Shown in pieces: positions 7,470 to 14,973 of a stretch of DNA of 31,114 bases; position 1 is the first letter of the stretch; the number at the start of each line of letters is the position of its first letter. The position numbers were made by a program, and so were the translations under genes. The notes beneath the pieces are model-generated. The model was not told where the DNA came from. It saw nothing but the letters and a program-made list of their open reading frames with translations, and ran no database searches. The DNA is taken from assembly GCA_017745115.1 (NCBI GenBank), contig JAGIAA010000034.1, positions 1-31,114 on the forward strand, given 5' to 3'. The stretch is from Sphingobium sp. (GTDB lineage Bacteria > Pseudomonadota > Alphaproteobacteria > Sphingomonadales > Sphingomonadaceae).

Positions 7470-9717
7470 GTTGGGGGATCTCCGCGGCTTCCTCGGCGAA
7501 CTGGTTCATGCTGTGTCGAGCCATCTGCAGGGCCAGCATGGACTCCGCGCCGGTATTGAGATTGACGCCGAAGGGTGTGAGGCCGTCATGGCATATCGTG
7601 CCCTCCTCGTTCGTTAGCGAGGCTCCAAGGTCATTGTCGCCGCCGAACCAGCCATAGGCCGTCTCTGCTGCTTCGACCCAGTGCTCCGCGCCATCCACGC
7701 GCCAGGCCGCGAGGCAGGCGTCGATGGTGGCGACGGCCTCCAGCGGCTGCTGATCGAAGGGCGCCGGCTGGGTATAGGGCAGGCCGAAGCTTTCCGTGCC
7801 GACTGGACGGAAATGGCCGGCGGGCGCCTTCTGCATGTCGAGCAGCCAGCGCAGCGTGGAGAGGCCGAGTTCGACCGCCTCCTGGTCATCCATGGCGCGT
7901 CCGGCCTCGATCATGGCCTGCGGCAGTCGGGCATTGTCATAGGAGAGCATGATTTCGAACCACGACCAGTCGGGCCGCTGTGCGTCGGAGGTCAGCAAGC
8001 GAAACAGCGTGAGCGATGAATCCAGCAGGCGGCGGCATCGCTCATGCGTAGGATCGACATCGAGCATGGCTGACATCCCGAGCATCGAAAAGGCGATCGA
8101 GCGCGGCGCGTGCATTTTCTCGACCATCGGCAGAGCATCGTTGAATCTGTCCGTCGCCCAGTCGCGCAGATAAGCCTGCGGCGCCGAACGGGCGACGCTG
8201 CCCAGCGCCCACAGCGTGCGACCATTGGAATCTTCTGAACCAACCTCTTCGAGCCAGCGGCGGTCATAGCCCATGAAGTTGCGGAATTTACCGGCTTCCT
8301 CGTGCCAGGCATGTTCCACGAACGACGCATAGATGCGCGCGAGATAGTCGCGCTCCTGTGCGCTGCCCGCGTGGGTGGCACAGACCAGCATGAGCGCCCT
8401 TGCATTGTCGTCGATGCAATAGCCGTGGCGCCGGTCTGGCACGCCCCTCGTGCAGTGCTGCATGATGCCGACATCGTCGGTGATGGCGGCGATGCCCGCA
8501 AGCTTCACCCTGATTTCAGCGCTTGTCGGTTGCCCGTCGCGCGGCGCGGCGGGGCCCTTCGCATTGGCCTCGGAAAGAACGGTCATCACAGCCCTCGCAT
8601 TCTGTTTCCAGATCGTCTTGCGTGCAGCTTGCCAGACCCGCCGCGACTGTTCCTTCAGCGCTTCGGGATCGGCAAGAAGTTCGGAAATAGCTTCGGAAAT
8701 GGCGGCGCTGTCGCCGAACGGCACCAAGGTGCCGATGCCGTTCGCCAACGCTTCCTCGGCATGGAAATAGGGTGTCGAGACCACAGGACGGCCCATGGCC
8801 AGGGCGTAGGCCAGAGTGCCCGAGGTGACTTGGTTGCGGCCCGGATAGGGGGTCAGATAGACGTCCGCAGCCTGGAGATAGTCCAGCAAATCCTCATTAT
8901 CGAGGAAACGGTCCACGAAGCGGATATGAGTCTCGACGTCCAGCTCGGCCGCAAGCTTTTGCAGCGAATCCCGATAAGTCTCGCCGTCGCGTGCCTTCAC
9001 GGCGGGATGGCTGGCGCCGACGATGAGATAGAGGAGATCCGGCTGCTCCTCGACGATGGCGGGCATTGCGCGAATGGCCGTCTCGATGCCCTTGCCGGGC
9101 GACAGCAGCCCGAAGGTCATCACGGTTGGGCCCGGACCCAGGCCGAGCCGTTCCTTCCAGGGCGCCGTATCGGACAGCGGCCGGTCCGGCGCGCCATGCG
9201 GAATGATGTCGATGATCTGCGCCGGCGTCCGATAGACTGTCTGCAACAGAAGCGCGGCGCGCTCGGCCATCACGATCACGCGCTTGGCCCGCGCCAGGAT
9301 TGTCCGCATCACCCGCATCTGGTCGGCATTGGGGTCCGGCAGCACGGTGTGGAGCGTCACGACCAGCGGAATATCGATCTGAGCGAGCAGCGCGAGCACA
9401 TGGTCGCCGGCACTGCCACCGAAGATACCGAACTCGTGATGCAGCCAGAGGAGGCGCGCGCCGGACTGGCGGATGGCGTTGCCGGCGCTCACATAGGCTG
9501 ACAGGTCATCGGCCGGGATCGTCATGGCCACATCGCGGCCGTAGGCCACGCCGCTGCCGTCATCCATGGCATAATGATCGATCGCGATTTCGGGATATTC
9601 GGCGCGCAGGGCTTCGACGCTGTGGCTGGTATAGGTGGCCAGGCCGCATTGGCGAGGCAGGGCGTTTCCGAGGACGGCGATGTGACGAAGTGCAGGACGA
9701 AGCGATTGTAAAAACAT
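7453..9717 (-). CDS. GT4-family glycosyltransferase fused to a six-hairpin-like domain
   Basis: A 754-residue two-domain protein. Residues 1-380 are a GT-B glycosyltransferase of family 4: N-terminal fold with GNALPRQCGLATYTSH, a nucleotide-binding half with TFGLLSPGKGIETAIRA, and the donor site YPGRNQVTSGTLAYALAMGRPVV with HAEEAL. After a linker rich in A, P and G (about 380-400) comes an all-helical domain with RRHGYCIDDNARALML and several aromatic-rich helices, which looks like an (alpha/alpha)6 glycosidase-type barrel. The ATG at 9717 has a GGGA site. It overlaps the GH130 gene by 17 nt. Donor and product are unknown; a GDP-mannose-dependent transferase paired with a phosphorylase is plausible. 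Confidence 0.87.
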   Translation of the reverse strand: MFLQSLRPALRHIAVLGNALPRQCGLATYTSHSVEALRAEYPEIAIDHYAMDDGSGVAYGRDVAMTIPADDLSAYVSAGNAIRQSGARLLWLHHEFGIFGGSAGDHVLALLAQIDIPLVVTLHTVLPDPNADQMRVMRTILARAKRVIVMAERAALLLQTVYRTPAQIIDIIPHGAPDRPLSDTAPWKERLGLGPGPTVMTFGLLSPGKGIETAIRAMPAIVEEQPDLLYLIVGASHPAVKARDGETYRDSLQKLAAELDVETHIRFVDRFLDNEDLLDYLQAADVYLTPYPGRNQVTSGTLAYALAMGRPVVSTPYFHAEEALANGIGTLVPFGDSAAISEAISELLADPEALKEQSRRVWQAARKTIWKQNARAVMTVLSEANAKGPAAPRDGQPTSAEIRVKLAGIAAITDDVGIMQHCTRGVPDRRHGYCIDDNARALMLVCATHAGSAQERDYLARIYASFVEHAWHEEAGKFRNFMGYDRRWLEEVGSEDSNGRTLWALGSVARSAPQAYLRDWATDRFNDALPMVEKMHAPRSIAFSMLGMSAMLDVDPTHERCRRLLDSSLTLFRLLTSDAQRPDWSWFEIMLSYDNARLPQAMIEAGRAMDDQEAVELGLSTLRWLLDMQKAPAGHFRPVGTESFGLPYTQPAPFDQQPLEAVATIDACLAAWRVDGAEHWVEAAETAYGWFGGDNDLGASLTNEEGTICHDGLTPFGVNLNTGAESMLALQMARHSMNQFAEEAAEIPQLAFIR

Positions 9718-9768
9718 GAGGTTCCCTTTGAATGAGGTTAACTATGATCGCCTCGGCTCGTATGAGGG

Positions 9769-9794
9769 AATGCGGGATTGGCCCGATTGGTTCC
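9769..9794 (-). promoter_or_regulatory. Weak EcfG-like promoter of the GT4-GH130 operon
   Basis: Minus-strand GGAAC (9794-9790), 17-nt spacer, CATT (9772-9769), one base off consensus at the otherwise well conserved G. It lies about 50 nt upstream of the GT4 start. It is the best candidate in the gap but weaker than the other sites. Confidence 0.3.
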
Positions 9795-9899
9795 GTCGCG
9801 GGTGGCTGCGTTTTTCGCAGGCGCAGCAATTGGAACCTTCCGCCTTCGTAGCGATTTTCTGTCGGAAGCCGCGGCTGCGCGCGGCGATCGGGAGACTGA

Positions 9900-10178
<279 letters not shown>

Positions 10179-10195
10179 GGAGCACATGGCAAAGG

Positions 10196-10228
10196 AAAGG
10201 GCGGCTTCGGAAGAGGCCGCCCTTTTTT
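10196..10228 (+). terminator. Intrinsic terminator between the small protein and the PRC-barrel gene
   Basis: Stem arms AAAGGGCGGC (10196-10205) and GCCGCCCTTT (10216-10225) are followed by a run of six T (10223-10228). The opposite strand also ends in a T-rich stretch, so it probably also stops the PRC-barrel transcript that converges from the right. Confidence 0.85.
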
Positions 10229-10249
10229 CGTCACTCGCTGAAATGCCCG

Positions 10250-10630
10250 TCACATCATCGGATACGGCACGTCCCAATAGCCATAGACCTGGCGGCCATA
10301 GTCTGTGCTGAAGTCGGGCGGGGTATCGCGCTCGTAGCGCGGCGCCTTCTCGAGGCGCGACTTGTCGATATCGACGACATAGCCGCCCTGGTTGACGTCA
10401 TAGTCGAGCAGTTTCCAGGGGATCGGATAATAGTCGCTGCCAAGGCCGAGGAAGCCGCCGAATTCGAGCACGGCATACTCGACCTTGCCCGAGCGCTTGT
10501 CGACCATGAAGTTCTGGATGGTGCCGAGCCGGTCGCCGGCGCGGCTGTACACTGCTGTGCCTTCGACCTTGGTCGAGGAGATGAGGCGGCTGGTTTCGTC
10601 GATTTCGTCGCGGGTCAGTGTGTCGGGCAT
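10250..10630 (-). CDS. PRC-barrel domain protein
   Basis: A 126-residue protein from the ATG at 10630, preceded by GGAGAG. The frame is open to 10777, but the upstream part covers the promoter, so the short form is right. One PRC-barrel covers most of the chain: LISSTKVEGTAVYSRAGDRL, then GTIQNFMVDKRSGKVEYAVL and the loop DYYPIPWKLLDYD. The tail is rich in Tyr and Pro and ends YGYWDVPYPMM. PRC-barrels serve as protein- or RNA-interaction folds; stand-alone copies are common stress-induced proteins with unknown partners. A perfect EcfG promoter lies about 80 nt upstream. Confidence 0.9.
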   Translation of the reverse strand: MPDTLTRDEIDETSRLISSTKVEGTAVYSRAGDRLGTIQNFMVDKRSGKVEYAVLEFGGFLGLGSDYYPIPWKLLDYDVNQGGYVVDIDKSRLEKAPRYERDTPPDFSTDYGRQVYGYWDVPYPMM

Positions 10631-10711
10631 ATCGTCTCTCCATGTCCGGTGAGTATTGAAGCGGGCGCCGCCCGATCGCCCGCAGAAACACGCGGCGACG
10701 CTCACACCTTC

Positions 10712-10737
10712 AACGATGGGCGCCCATGGAGGGTTCC
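10712..10737 (-). promoter_or_regulatory. EcfG promoter (perfect) of the PRC-barrel gene
   Basis: Minus-strand GGAAC (10737-10733), 17-nt spacer, CGTT (10715-10712). The predicted start near 10704 gives a leader of about 75 nt with GGAGAG before the ATG at 10630. Confidence 0.8.
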
Positions 10738-10758
10738 GACTGCGAGGCTGCAGCATGT

Positions 10759-10778
10759 CGTGCGGAAACATCCGCACG
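10759..10778 (-). terminator. Possible terminator hairpin of the nepR-ecfG-receiver operon
   Basis: A 7-bp stem CGTGCGG/CCGCACG with a 6-nt loop lies just past the receiver stop at 10790. No U-tract follows, so termination is only suggested by position. Confidence 0.3.
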
Positions 10779-10789
10779 TCGCGCGCCGA

Positions 10790-11182
10790 TTATTCGACGC
10801 CGGGCACGGAGCGTACGGTCCGTTCGAGGTCTGCGAGCAGATACGGCTTTCTTAGTATGGGATAATGGCCGAGGGTCGCCGGCAGCTGCCCGCGGTCGTC
10901 GAGCCCGCTGGCGAACGCGAAGGGAACATTGGCGTCCTGCAGCCGGTTGGCGACGCTGATGCTGGTCTCGTTGCCGAGATTGAGGTCGAGCAGCGCGAAG
11001 TCGAACTCATACTCGTCGCAGCGCGACTGCGCCTCGGCGACGGTCTTCGCCACGATGACTTCCTTGGCGCCGATCTCCAGCAGCAGCTCCTCGGCATTGA
11101 GTGCAACGATAGCATTGTCCTCAACCAGGAGGATACGGGATGGCATGGGACCGAGCTTTTCGGAATTCGTCTCAAACGCCAT
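10790..11182 (-). CDS. Single-domain response regulator of FAT GUY type, SdrG-like
   Basis: A 130-residue stand-alone receiver; an alternative ATG at 11146 gives MPSRILLVEDN and 118 residues. Acidic pocket E21-D22, phosphoacceptor D66 in FALLDLNLG, and K112 in ILRKPY are present. In beta-4 the segment is VPFAFASGLDD (86-96), close to the PFxFATG motif that defines FAT GUY regulators; Ser replaces the usual Thr at residue 92. SdrG, a regulator of this type, is needed for full GSR output in Sphingomonas. The gene lies 94 nt after ecfG on the same strand with no promoter found between, so it is probably part of the nepR-ecfG transcript. Whether it modulates the kinases or acts as a phosphate relay is not visible. 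Confidence 0.88.
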   Translation of the reverse strand: MAFETNSEKLGPMPSRILLVEDNAIVALNAEELLLEIGAKEVIVAKTVAEAQSRCDEYEFDFALLDLNLGNETSISVANRLQDANVPFAFASGLDDRGQLPATLGHYPILRKPYLLADLERTVRSVPGVE

Positions 11183-11276
11183 GTCGTCGTTCCATCGCTC
11201 CGGGCGCGTGATGCGCCGGTTCAGGCGTTATGCCCCTGATCACTGCGTTTGACGAGGAGGCGTATCGCAGAGCCCG

Positions 11277-11903
11277 TCACGCCTTGTCGCGAGAAGACAT
11301 CAGGTCGACGACCTTATCCATGTCTTCGAGAATTTCCTCATGGGAGACGAAGGTGGGCGCGCTGCCCTCCTTTCGCCCTTCCGTCCCTTCGAGGATCGCC
11401 TCGAGATGGCGCCGGCCGCGCGAGACGCGGCTCTTCATGGTGCCCACCGCGCACTGGACGATATTGGCCGCTTCTTCGTAGCTGAGGCCGCCGGCGCCGA
11501 CGAGCAGCAGCGCCTCGCGCCGCTCGAGCGGAAGCCGCATCATTGCGGACTTGAGATCGCCCATGTGGATGCCGCCTTCCTGGTCGCCCGGCCGGCTGAG
11601 CAGGCGCTCCGCCGCATCGGGATCATATTCGCCATGGAAGCGGTTTCGCCGAACTTCGCTTAAATAGACGTTCCTCAGAATGACGAACGTCCAGTTCTTC
11701 ATGCTGGTGCCCGGCTGGAACTTCTCACGCGCCGTCCAGGCACGGAGCAATGCTTCCTGCACCAGGTCGTCCGCGAAATCGGCTCGCCCGCAGAGGCCAC
11801 GCGCAAAGGCGCGCAGGTGCGGCGTGACGCGTGTCAGCTCAGCCCGAAAATCGAAATCCGGATGGGGGTCCGCCTCGCGCGGCTTGACGCTATTTTGAAT
11901 CAC
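11277..11903 (-). CDS. ecfG: EcfG-type sigma factor of the general stress response
   Basis: An extracytoplasmic-function sigma factor of 208 residues if started at GTG 11903, a choice that overlaps nepR by 14 nt as is usual. The ATG at 11972 would overlap nepR by 83 nt and is unlikely. Sigma region 2 (about 26-90) carries HLRAFARGLCGRADFADDLV and MKNWTFVILRNVYLSEVRRN. Region 4 (about 118-170) carries LPLERREALLLVGAGGLSYE and CAVGTMKSRVSRGRRHL. These match EcfG, which directs RNA polymerase to GGAAC-N16/17-CGTT promoters and is held inactive by NepR. Eight perfect sites of this kind lie in the window, including one before nepR, so the operon is autoregulated. A C-terminal extension of about 38 residues is specific to this copy. 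The precise start is uncertain. Confidence 0.93.
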   Translation of the reverse strand: MIQNSVKPREADPHPDFDFRAELTRVTPHLRAFARGLCGRADFADDLVQEALLRAWTAREKFQPGTSMKNWTFVILRNVYLSEVRRNRFHGEYDPDAAERLLSRPGDQEGGIHMGDLKSAMMRLPLERREALLLVGAGGLSYEEAANIVQCAVGTMKSRVSRGRRHLEAILEGTEGRKEGSAPTFVSHEEILEDMDKVVDLMSSRDKA

Positions 11904-12063
11904 CGGCCTGATCCAGCTTCCTGAGAAGGCTCTCGATCTCGTCGGGAACGTCTTCTCCAACCACGGAGTCATACATGCGCTTCAGGCTCTCGGCCCATAC
12001 CGGCTTATGCTCGGTGGCCGACGCGCGCCGCGATGCCTTCCTCAAATCGGGCTTGCTGGACAT
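11890..12063 (-). CDS. nepR: NepR anti-sigma factor
   Basis: A 57-residue protein from the ATG at 12063, which has an AAGGGG upstream at long spacing (11 nt). An ATG at 12090 would add nine residues but lacks a ribosome site. The core SLKRMYDSVVGEDVPDEIES followed by LLRKLDQ is the two-helix NepR signature with the family spacing (LxxxYxxVxxExVPDxxxxLLxxL). NepR binds EcfG in unstressed cells and is taken over by phosphorylated PhyR. It precedes ecfG with a short overlap, so the two are coupled, and it is transcribed from an EcfG-type promoter about 150 nt upstream. Confidence 0.93.
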   Translation of the reverse strand: MSSKPDLRKASRRASATEHKPVWAESLKRMYDSVVGEDVPDEIESLLRKLDQAGDSK

Positions 12064-12214
12064 GGGAGTATTTGCCCCTTGCGCACGCATGTTGTCGAGA
12101 ACAGAATCATCGATCACTTTCGCTTCGTCCCTGTTCGACCTGCTGGAGAAAGCAGCCCCCGCGCGGCATGATGTGATAAGACCATCGATGTTTTTCCAAG
12201 ATTCCACCAACGCG

Positions 12215-12239
12215 GGAACGATTGGGATGCACGGAAGTT
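12215..12239 (+). promoter_or_regulatory. Overlapping divergent EcfG-like promoter of the CHASE-HWE kinase
   Basis: Plus-strand GGAAC (12215-12219), 16-nt spacer, AGTT (12236-12239). It is almost the mirror image of the nepR promoter: each -10 element sits inside the -35 element of the other strand. One base differs from consensus. Confidence 0.5.
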
Positions 12240-12241
12240 CC
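12217..12241 (-). promoter_or_regulatory. EcfG promoter (perfect) of nepR-ecfG
   Basis: Minus-strand GGAAC (12241-12237), 16-nt spacer, CGTT (12220-12217). It makes the operon autoregulated. The leader to nepR is about 147 nt, unusually long, with no gene in it that I can recognise. Confidence 0.85.
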
Positions 12242-12351
12242 CGTGTCGATACTGGAGACGCAAAATAGACGGTCAGGGGATTCTGCTTTTCAACCGCCGC
12301 GCCAAAGATCGCTTCGACAGGTGGCTGAGAGATTATCCTCGAGCTACGCCT

Positions 12352-13944
12352 GTGGCGGTATTTTGCGTGGCGCTTGTGCTCGTCTTCATGGCGGCCTGGT
12401 CGGTCGAGCTGGCCGAGCGCCGGATTTGGGTCGCCCAGCAGCAGGCCAAGGTCGATGAGATGGCTTCCACCTTGCAGCGGCAAGCGGCGACGGACTCTGC
12501 CTATCTGGCAGCGATGGGCTCCCTCCTCGGCAATGTCGGCAGTCCCTCGCCGCAGATTTTTCGGAGCTACGTCGGCCAGCTGCGTGGCATCTCGGATCTG
12601 AATGGTGTCGTCGGCCTCGGCTGGATCGAACGTTTCGGTCCGGAAGATCTTGCCGACCTCAAGCGGCGTTTCGCATTGCCGTCGGGCAATGCGGGGAAAG
12701 CGGAGGCGCCCGCATTCTCAACACCGGAAAAATGGCCGGTCTATCTCACCGGCATGTTGACGGACGGACCGGGAGGCAGCCTGTGGTCGACTCGACTCGA
12801 CGACGGTCGTGAGGATCCCTGGGTCGGCGCGATGGACCGGGTTCTGAAGAGCGGCACCATCGCCACGGCCGACTGGACCGAGGACGCGCAGGCGGGAAAT
12901 GCTCACCAGCCGCCCGCCTTCGTCGTAATGGCTCCTGCGCCAAGTCCGCGCGGGGGAGCGGGCTTTGAGGGCGTCGCCTTCGGCCTCGTCCATGCCAACG
13001 ATTTCGTGGCGGCGGCGGTCGATCCTGCCATCATGAAAAGCGGGCAGGTCGAGATTCTCCGGCAGGCGCCCGGCGGCGCGAGACGGATCTTCCAATCGGG
13101 CACCGCCGGCCGGCGGCTTGCGGCACCGCTCGCCAAGGATATCGACGTCTTCGAACAACGCTGGACACTACGCTATTGGCCACCCGCCCGTGCCGGGCTC
13201 TCCATGCTGAGCCTGGTCATCCTGATGGGCGGCGCGGCATTCGCTTTGCTGCTCCTCGCATATGTGCTTCTCGTCCAGCGCCGAACCAGCGATCTGCATG
13301 CATTGCTCGATGCGCAGATGCTGCAGGAGCGGGAGCGCACGGCATTCGTCCGGGAATTGAACCACCGGGTGAAGAACACATTGGCCAATGTCACCTCGAT
13401 CATATCCCTGACGCGCCATCGCACGACCGATGTCCAGTCGTTCGCCGACATGCTTCTGCAGCGGGTGCGGGCGCTCGCCGCCGGACATTCGCTGCTCGAA
13501 GGCGGGCAGTGGGGGCCCGCCGATCTGCGCGCCATTTTCGCCACCCAGCTGTCGGCGCATGACAAGGCCGGTGGCCAGGGTGACCGCATCGCACTTGAAG
13601 GTCCCGACGTGGCGGTCGTGCCGCAGGACGCGCTGACGATCGGACTTGCCGCTCATGAGCTGACGACCAATGCAGTGCGCTTTGGCGCTCTGTCCACCGA
13701 TGAAGGGCGGATCGCGATCCGCTGGCAGGTCGTCGAGGGCAATTGGGTGCAGGTCGACTGGGTCGAAAGCGGTGGGCCGGTCGTGGCTCCCCCGGAAAAG
13801 CTGGGCTTCGGGCTGACGCTGGTGCAGCGCGCGCTGGCGCATGAACTGCACCGGCCGATCGAACTCAATTTCGATCCGGCCGGTTTCCGGTGCCGCTTCT
13901 TCTTTCAGCTCCGCGAGCAGCGATCCTTCCAGCTGCGCCGCTGA
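12352..13944 (+). CDS. CHASE-domain HWE sensor histidine kinase of the GSR locus
   Basis: A 530-residue membrane kinase as counted from GTG 12352. TM1 (about 2-18), a periplasmic CHASE domain (about 50-260), TM2 (about 283-307), then an HWE core with H338 in RELNHRVKNTLANV, N box AAHELTTNAVRFG, the W-x-E signature in VDWVESGGPVV, and GFGLTLVQRAL. Kinases of this build beside phyR-nepR-ecfG act as phosphodonors or phosphatases of PhyR (PhyK, PhyP, Pak proteins); which one applies is inferred. The start is doubtful: the frame stays open upstream and encodes FDRWLRDYPRATPVAVF, which looks like the usual cytoplasmic N-terminus, but no ATG exists there. A CTG at 12283 (or ATT at 12280) follows an AGGGG. 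It converges on phyR, with a shared terminator between them. Confidence 0.88.
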   Translation: MAVFCVALVLVFMAAWSVELAERRIWVAQQQAKVDEMASTLQRQAATDSAYLAAMGSLLGNVGSPSPQIFRSYVGQLRGISDLNGVVGLGWIERFGPEDLADLKRRFALPSGNAGKAEAPAFSTPEKWPVYLTGMLTDGPGGSLWSTRLDDGREDPWVGAMDRVLKSGTIATADWTEDAQAGNAHQPPAFVVMAPAPSPRGGAGFEGVAFGLVHANDFVAAAVDPAIMKSGQVEILRQAPGGARRIFQSGTAGRRLAAPLAKDIDVFEQRWTLRYWPPARAGLSMLSLVILMGGAAFALLLLAYVLLVQRRTSDLHALLDAQMLQERERTAFVRELNHRVKNTLANVTSIISLTRHRTTDVQSFADMLLQRVRALAAGHSLLEGGQWGPADLRAIFATQLSAHDKAGGQGDRIALEGPDVAVVPQDALTIGLAAHELTTNAVRFGALSTDEGRIAIRWQVVEGNWVQVDWVESGGPVVAPPEKLGFGLTLVQRALAHELHRPIELNFDPAGFRCRFFFQLREQRSFQLRR

Positions 13945-13967
13945 TCCGGCCATGGCCGGTCAACGAA

Positions 13968-13998
13968 AAAGGCCCCGATCGGATGGATCGGGGCCTTT
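13968..13998. terminator. Bidirectional terminator between the CHASE kinase and phyR
   Basis: A perfect 13-bp stem (AAAGGCCCCGATC / GATCGGGGCCTTT) with a 5-nt loop sits between the two convergent genes. T-runs flank both ends: TTT on the plus strand and TTTTT on the minus strand. Confidence 0.9.
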
Positions 13999-14022
13999 CG
14001 CTATCAGCGCTGAACGTCCGTG

Positions 14023-14817
14023 TCAGACAAGATAGGCCGTCGAGCCGAAAAACATCACCTGGCCGACCGTCGCGCGGACGTAGTCGTCGCTGAACGGCTT
14101 GGTGATGAGATAGGTCGGCTCGGGGCGCTCGCCCGTCAGAAGGCGCTCGGGGAAGGCCGTAATGAAGATCACCGGCACGTCGGCGCCGGCCATGATCTCA
14201 TTCACCGCGTCAATTCCGGAGCTGCCGTCGGCAAGCTGGATGTCGGCCAGGACGATGCTGGGCTGACGCTCCTTGAACAGCGCCACCGCTTCCTCATGGG
14301 TCGTGGCAATACCGACGACACGGTTGCCCATGCCGGTGATGATTTCCTCGAGCTGGTAGGCGATGAGCGGCTCATCCTCGATGATCAGCACATCGGTCCG
14401 GCCGCCTGCTTCGACGGCGCCGGCGGCTTCCTCGATCATTCCGGAAACATCGTCTTCGTCGATGTCGAGAATCTCGGCGATCTCGGAAACGGAGAAGCCT
14501 TCGACGGCTTCGAGGAGCAACGCCTGGCGGGCGAGAGGCTTGGCCTCGCCCAGCCGGTTGTTCACGGTCTCCTGTTCAGCGCTTCGCCAGTCGCCATCGG
14601 CAGGAAGGGCCTTGCCGACGGAATTCCAGATCCGCGTGAACGCAGCATACAGGCCGGCGCGTGACTTCGAAAGATCGGCTCGCAGACTGGCGTCGGCGAG
14701 GGCTGCTTCAAGAAGCTCGCGCACCAGGCCGTCGCCGAGCTGTTGTGAGCCCGCGAGGATGCGCGCGTAGCGACGCAGATAAGGGATTTCACGGGCGACG
14801 AGATCGGACATGGGCAT
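14023..14817 (-). CDS. phyR: PhyR anti-anti-sigma response regulator
   Basis: A 264-residue protein from the ATG at 14817, which has AAGGGAG upstream; an ATG at 14811 is possible. The frame runs on to 14964 but that part crosses the promoter region. The N-terminal sigma-like domain (about 1-135) has the helices IPYLRRYARILAGSQQLGDG and SVSEIAEILDIDEDDVSGMI. The receiver (about 141-260) has E147-D148, phosphoacceptor D192 in VLADIQLADG, T220 and K240 in LITKPFSD. On phosphorylation the sigma-like domain is freed and binds NepR, releasing EcfG. This is the standard alphaproteobacterial switch; all key residues are present. A sigma-70-like promoter lies upstream and no GGAAC site on this strand, so basal expression may be constitutive. 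Confidence 0.96.
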   Translation of the reverse strand: MPMSDLVAREIPYLRRYARILAGSQQLGDGLVRELLEAALADASLRADLSKSRAGLYAAFTRIWNSVGKALPADGDWRSAEQETVNNRLGEAKPLARQALLLEAVEGFSVSEIAEILDIDEDDVSGMIEEAAGAVEAGGRTDVLIIEDEPLIAYQLEEIITGMGNRVVGIATTHEEAVALFKERQPSIVLADIQLADGSSGIDAVNEIMAGADVPVIFITAFPERLLTGERPEPTYLITKPFSDDYVRATVGQVMFFGSTAYLV

Positions 14818-14890
14818 AGCGCCACTTTCTCCCTTCACTTCAGCAAACGACTCCCCGACCCATCGGGTGATGGGGAGGAAAAGCAGCGCA

Positions 14891-14918
14891 ATTCTAGGAT
14901 TTTCCCCGCTCTCCTCAA
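14891..14918 (-). promoter_or_regulatory. Candidate sigma-70 promoter of phyR
   Basis: Minus-strand TTGAGG (14918-14913), 16-nt spacer, TAGAAT (14896-14891). A short hairpin (CCCATC/GATGGG, 14859-14874) lies in the leader. Confidence 0.4.
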
Positions 14919-14942
14919 AGAAATTTATTTTTTGCGTGTCCG

Positions 14943-14967
14943 GGAACTTCTGTCGACGCCGCACGTT
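14943..14967 (+). promoter_or_regulatory. EcfG promoter (perfect) of the small RNA
   Basis: Plus-strand GGAAC (14943-14947), 16-nt spacer, CGTT (14964-14967). It faces away from phyR. The next coding start on this strand (15183) has its own perfect promoter at 15110, so this one most likely serves a separate short transcript. Confidence 0.8.
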
Positions 14968-14973
14968 TCAGCA

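Noticed and set aside
6709..9501. Long plus-strand open frames opposite the GT4 and GH130 genes.
   Set aside because: They are antisense by-products of high GC content, without ribosome sites or family motifs.
10738..10789. Possible small RNA from the hairpin after the receiver gene.
   Set aside because: No promoter was found for it; the hairpin is better read as an operon end.
11904..11972. ATG at 11972 as the ecfG start.
   Set aside because: It would overlap nepR by 83 nt and the extra residues do not look like a sigma factor; GTG 11903 is preferred, though not proven.
12064..12483. Long N-terminal extension of the nepR frame up to 12483.
   Set aside because: It crosses the nepR promoter and runs antisense to the kinase; the NepR family is short and matches only the last 57 residues.
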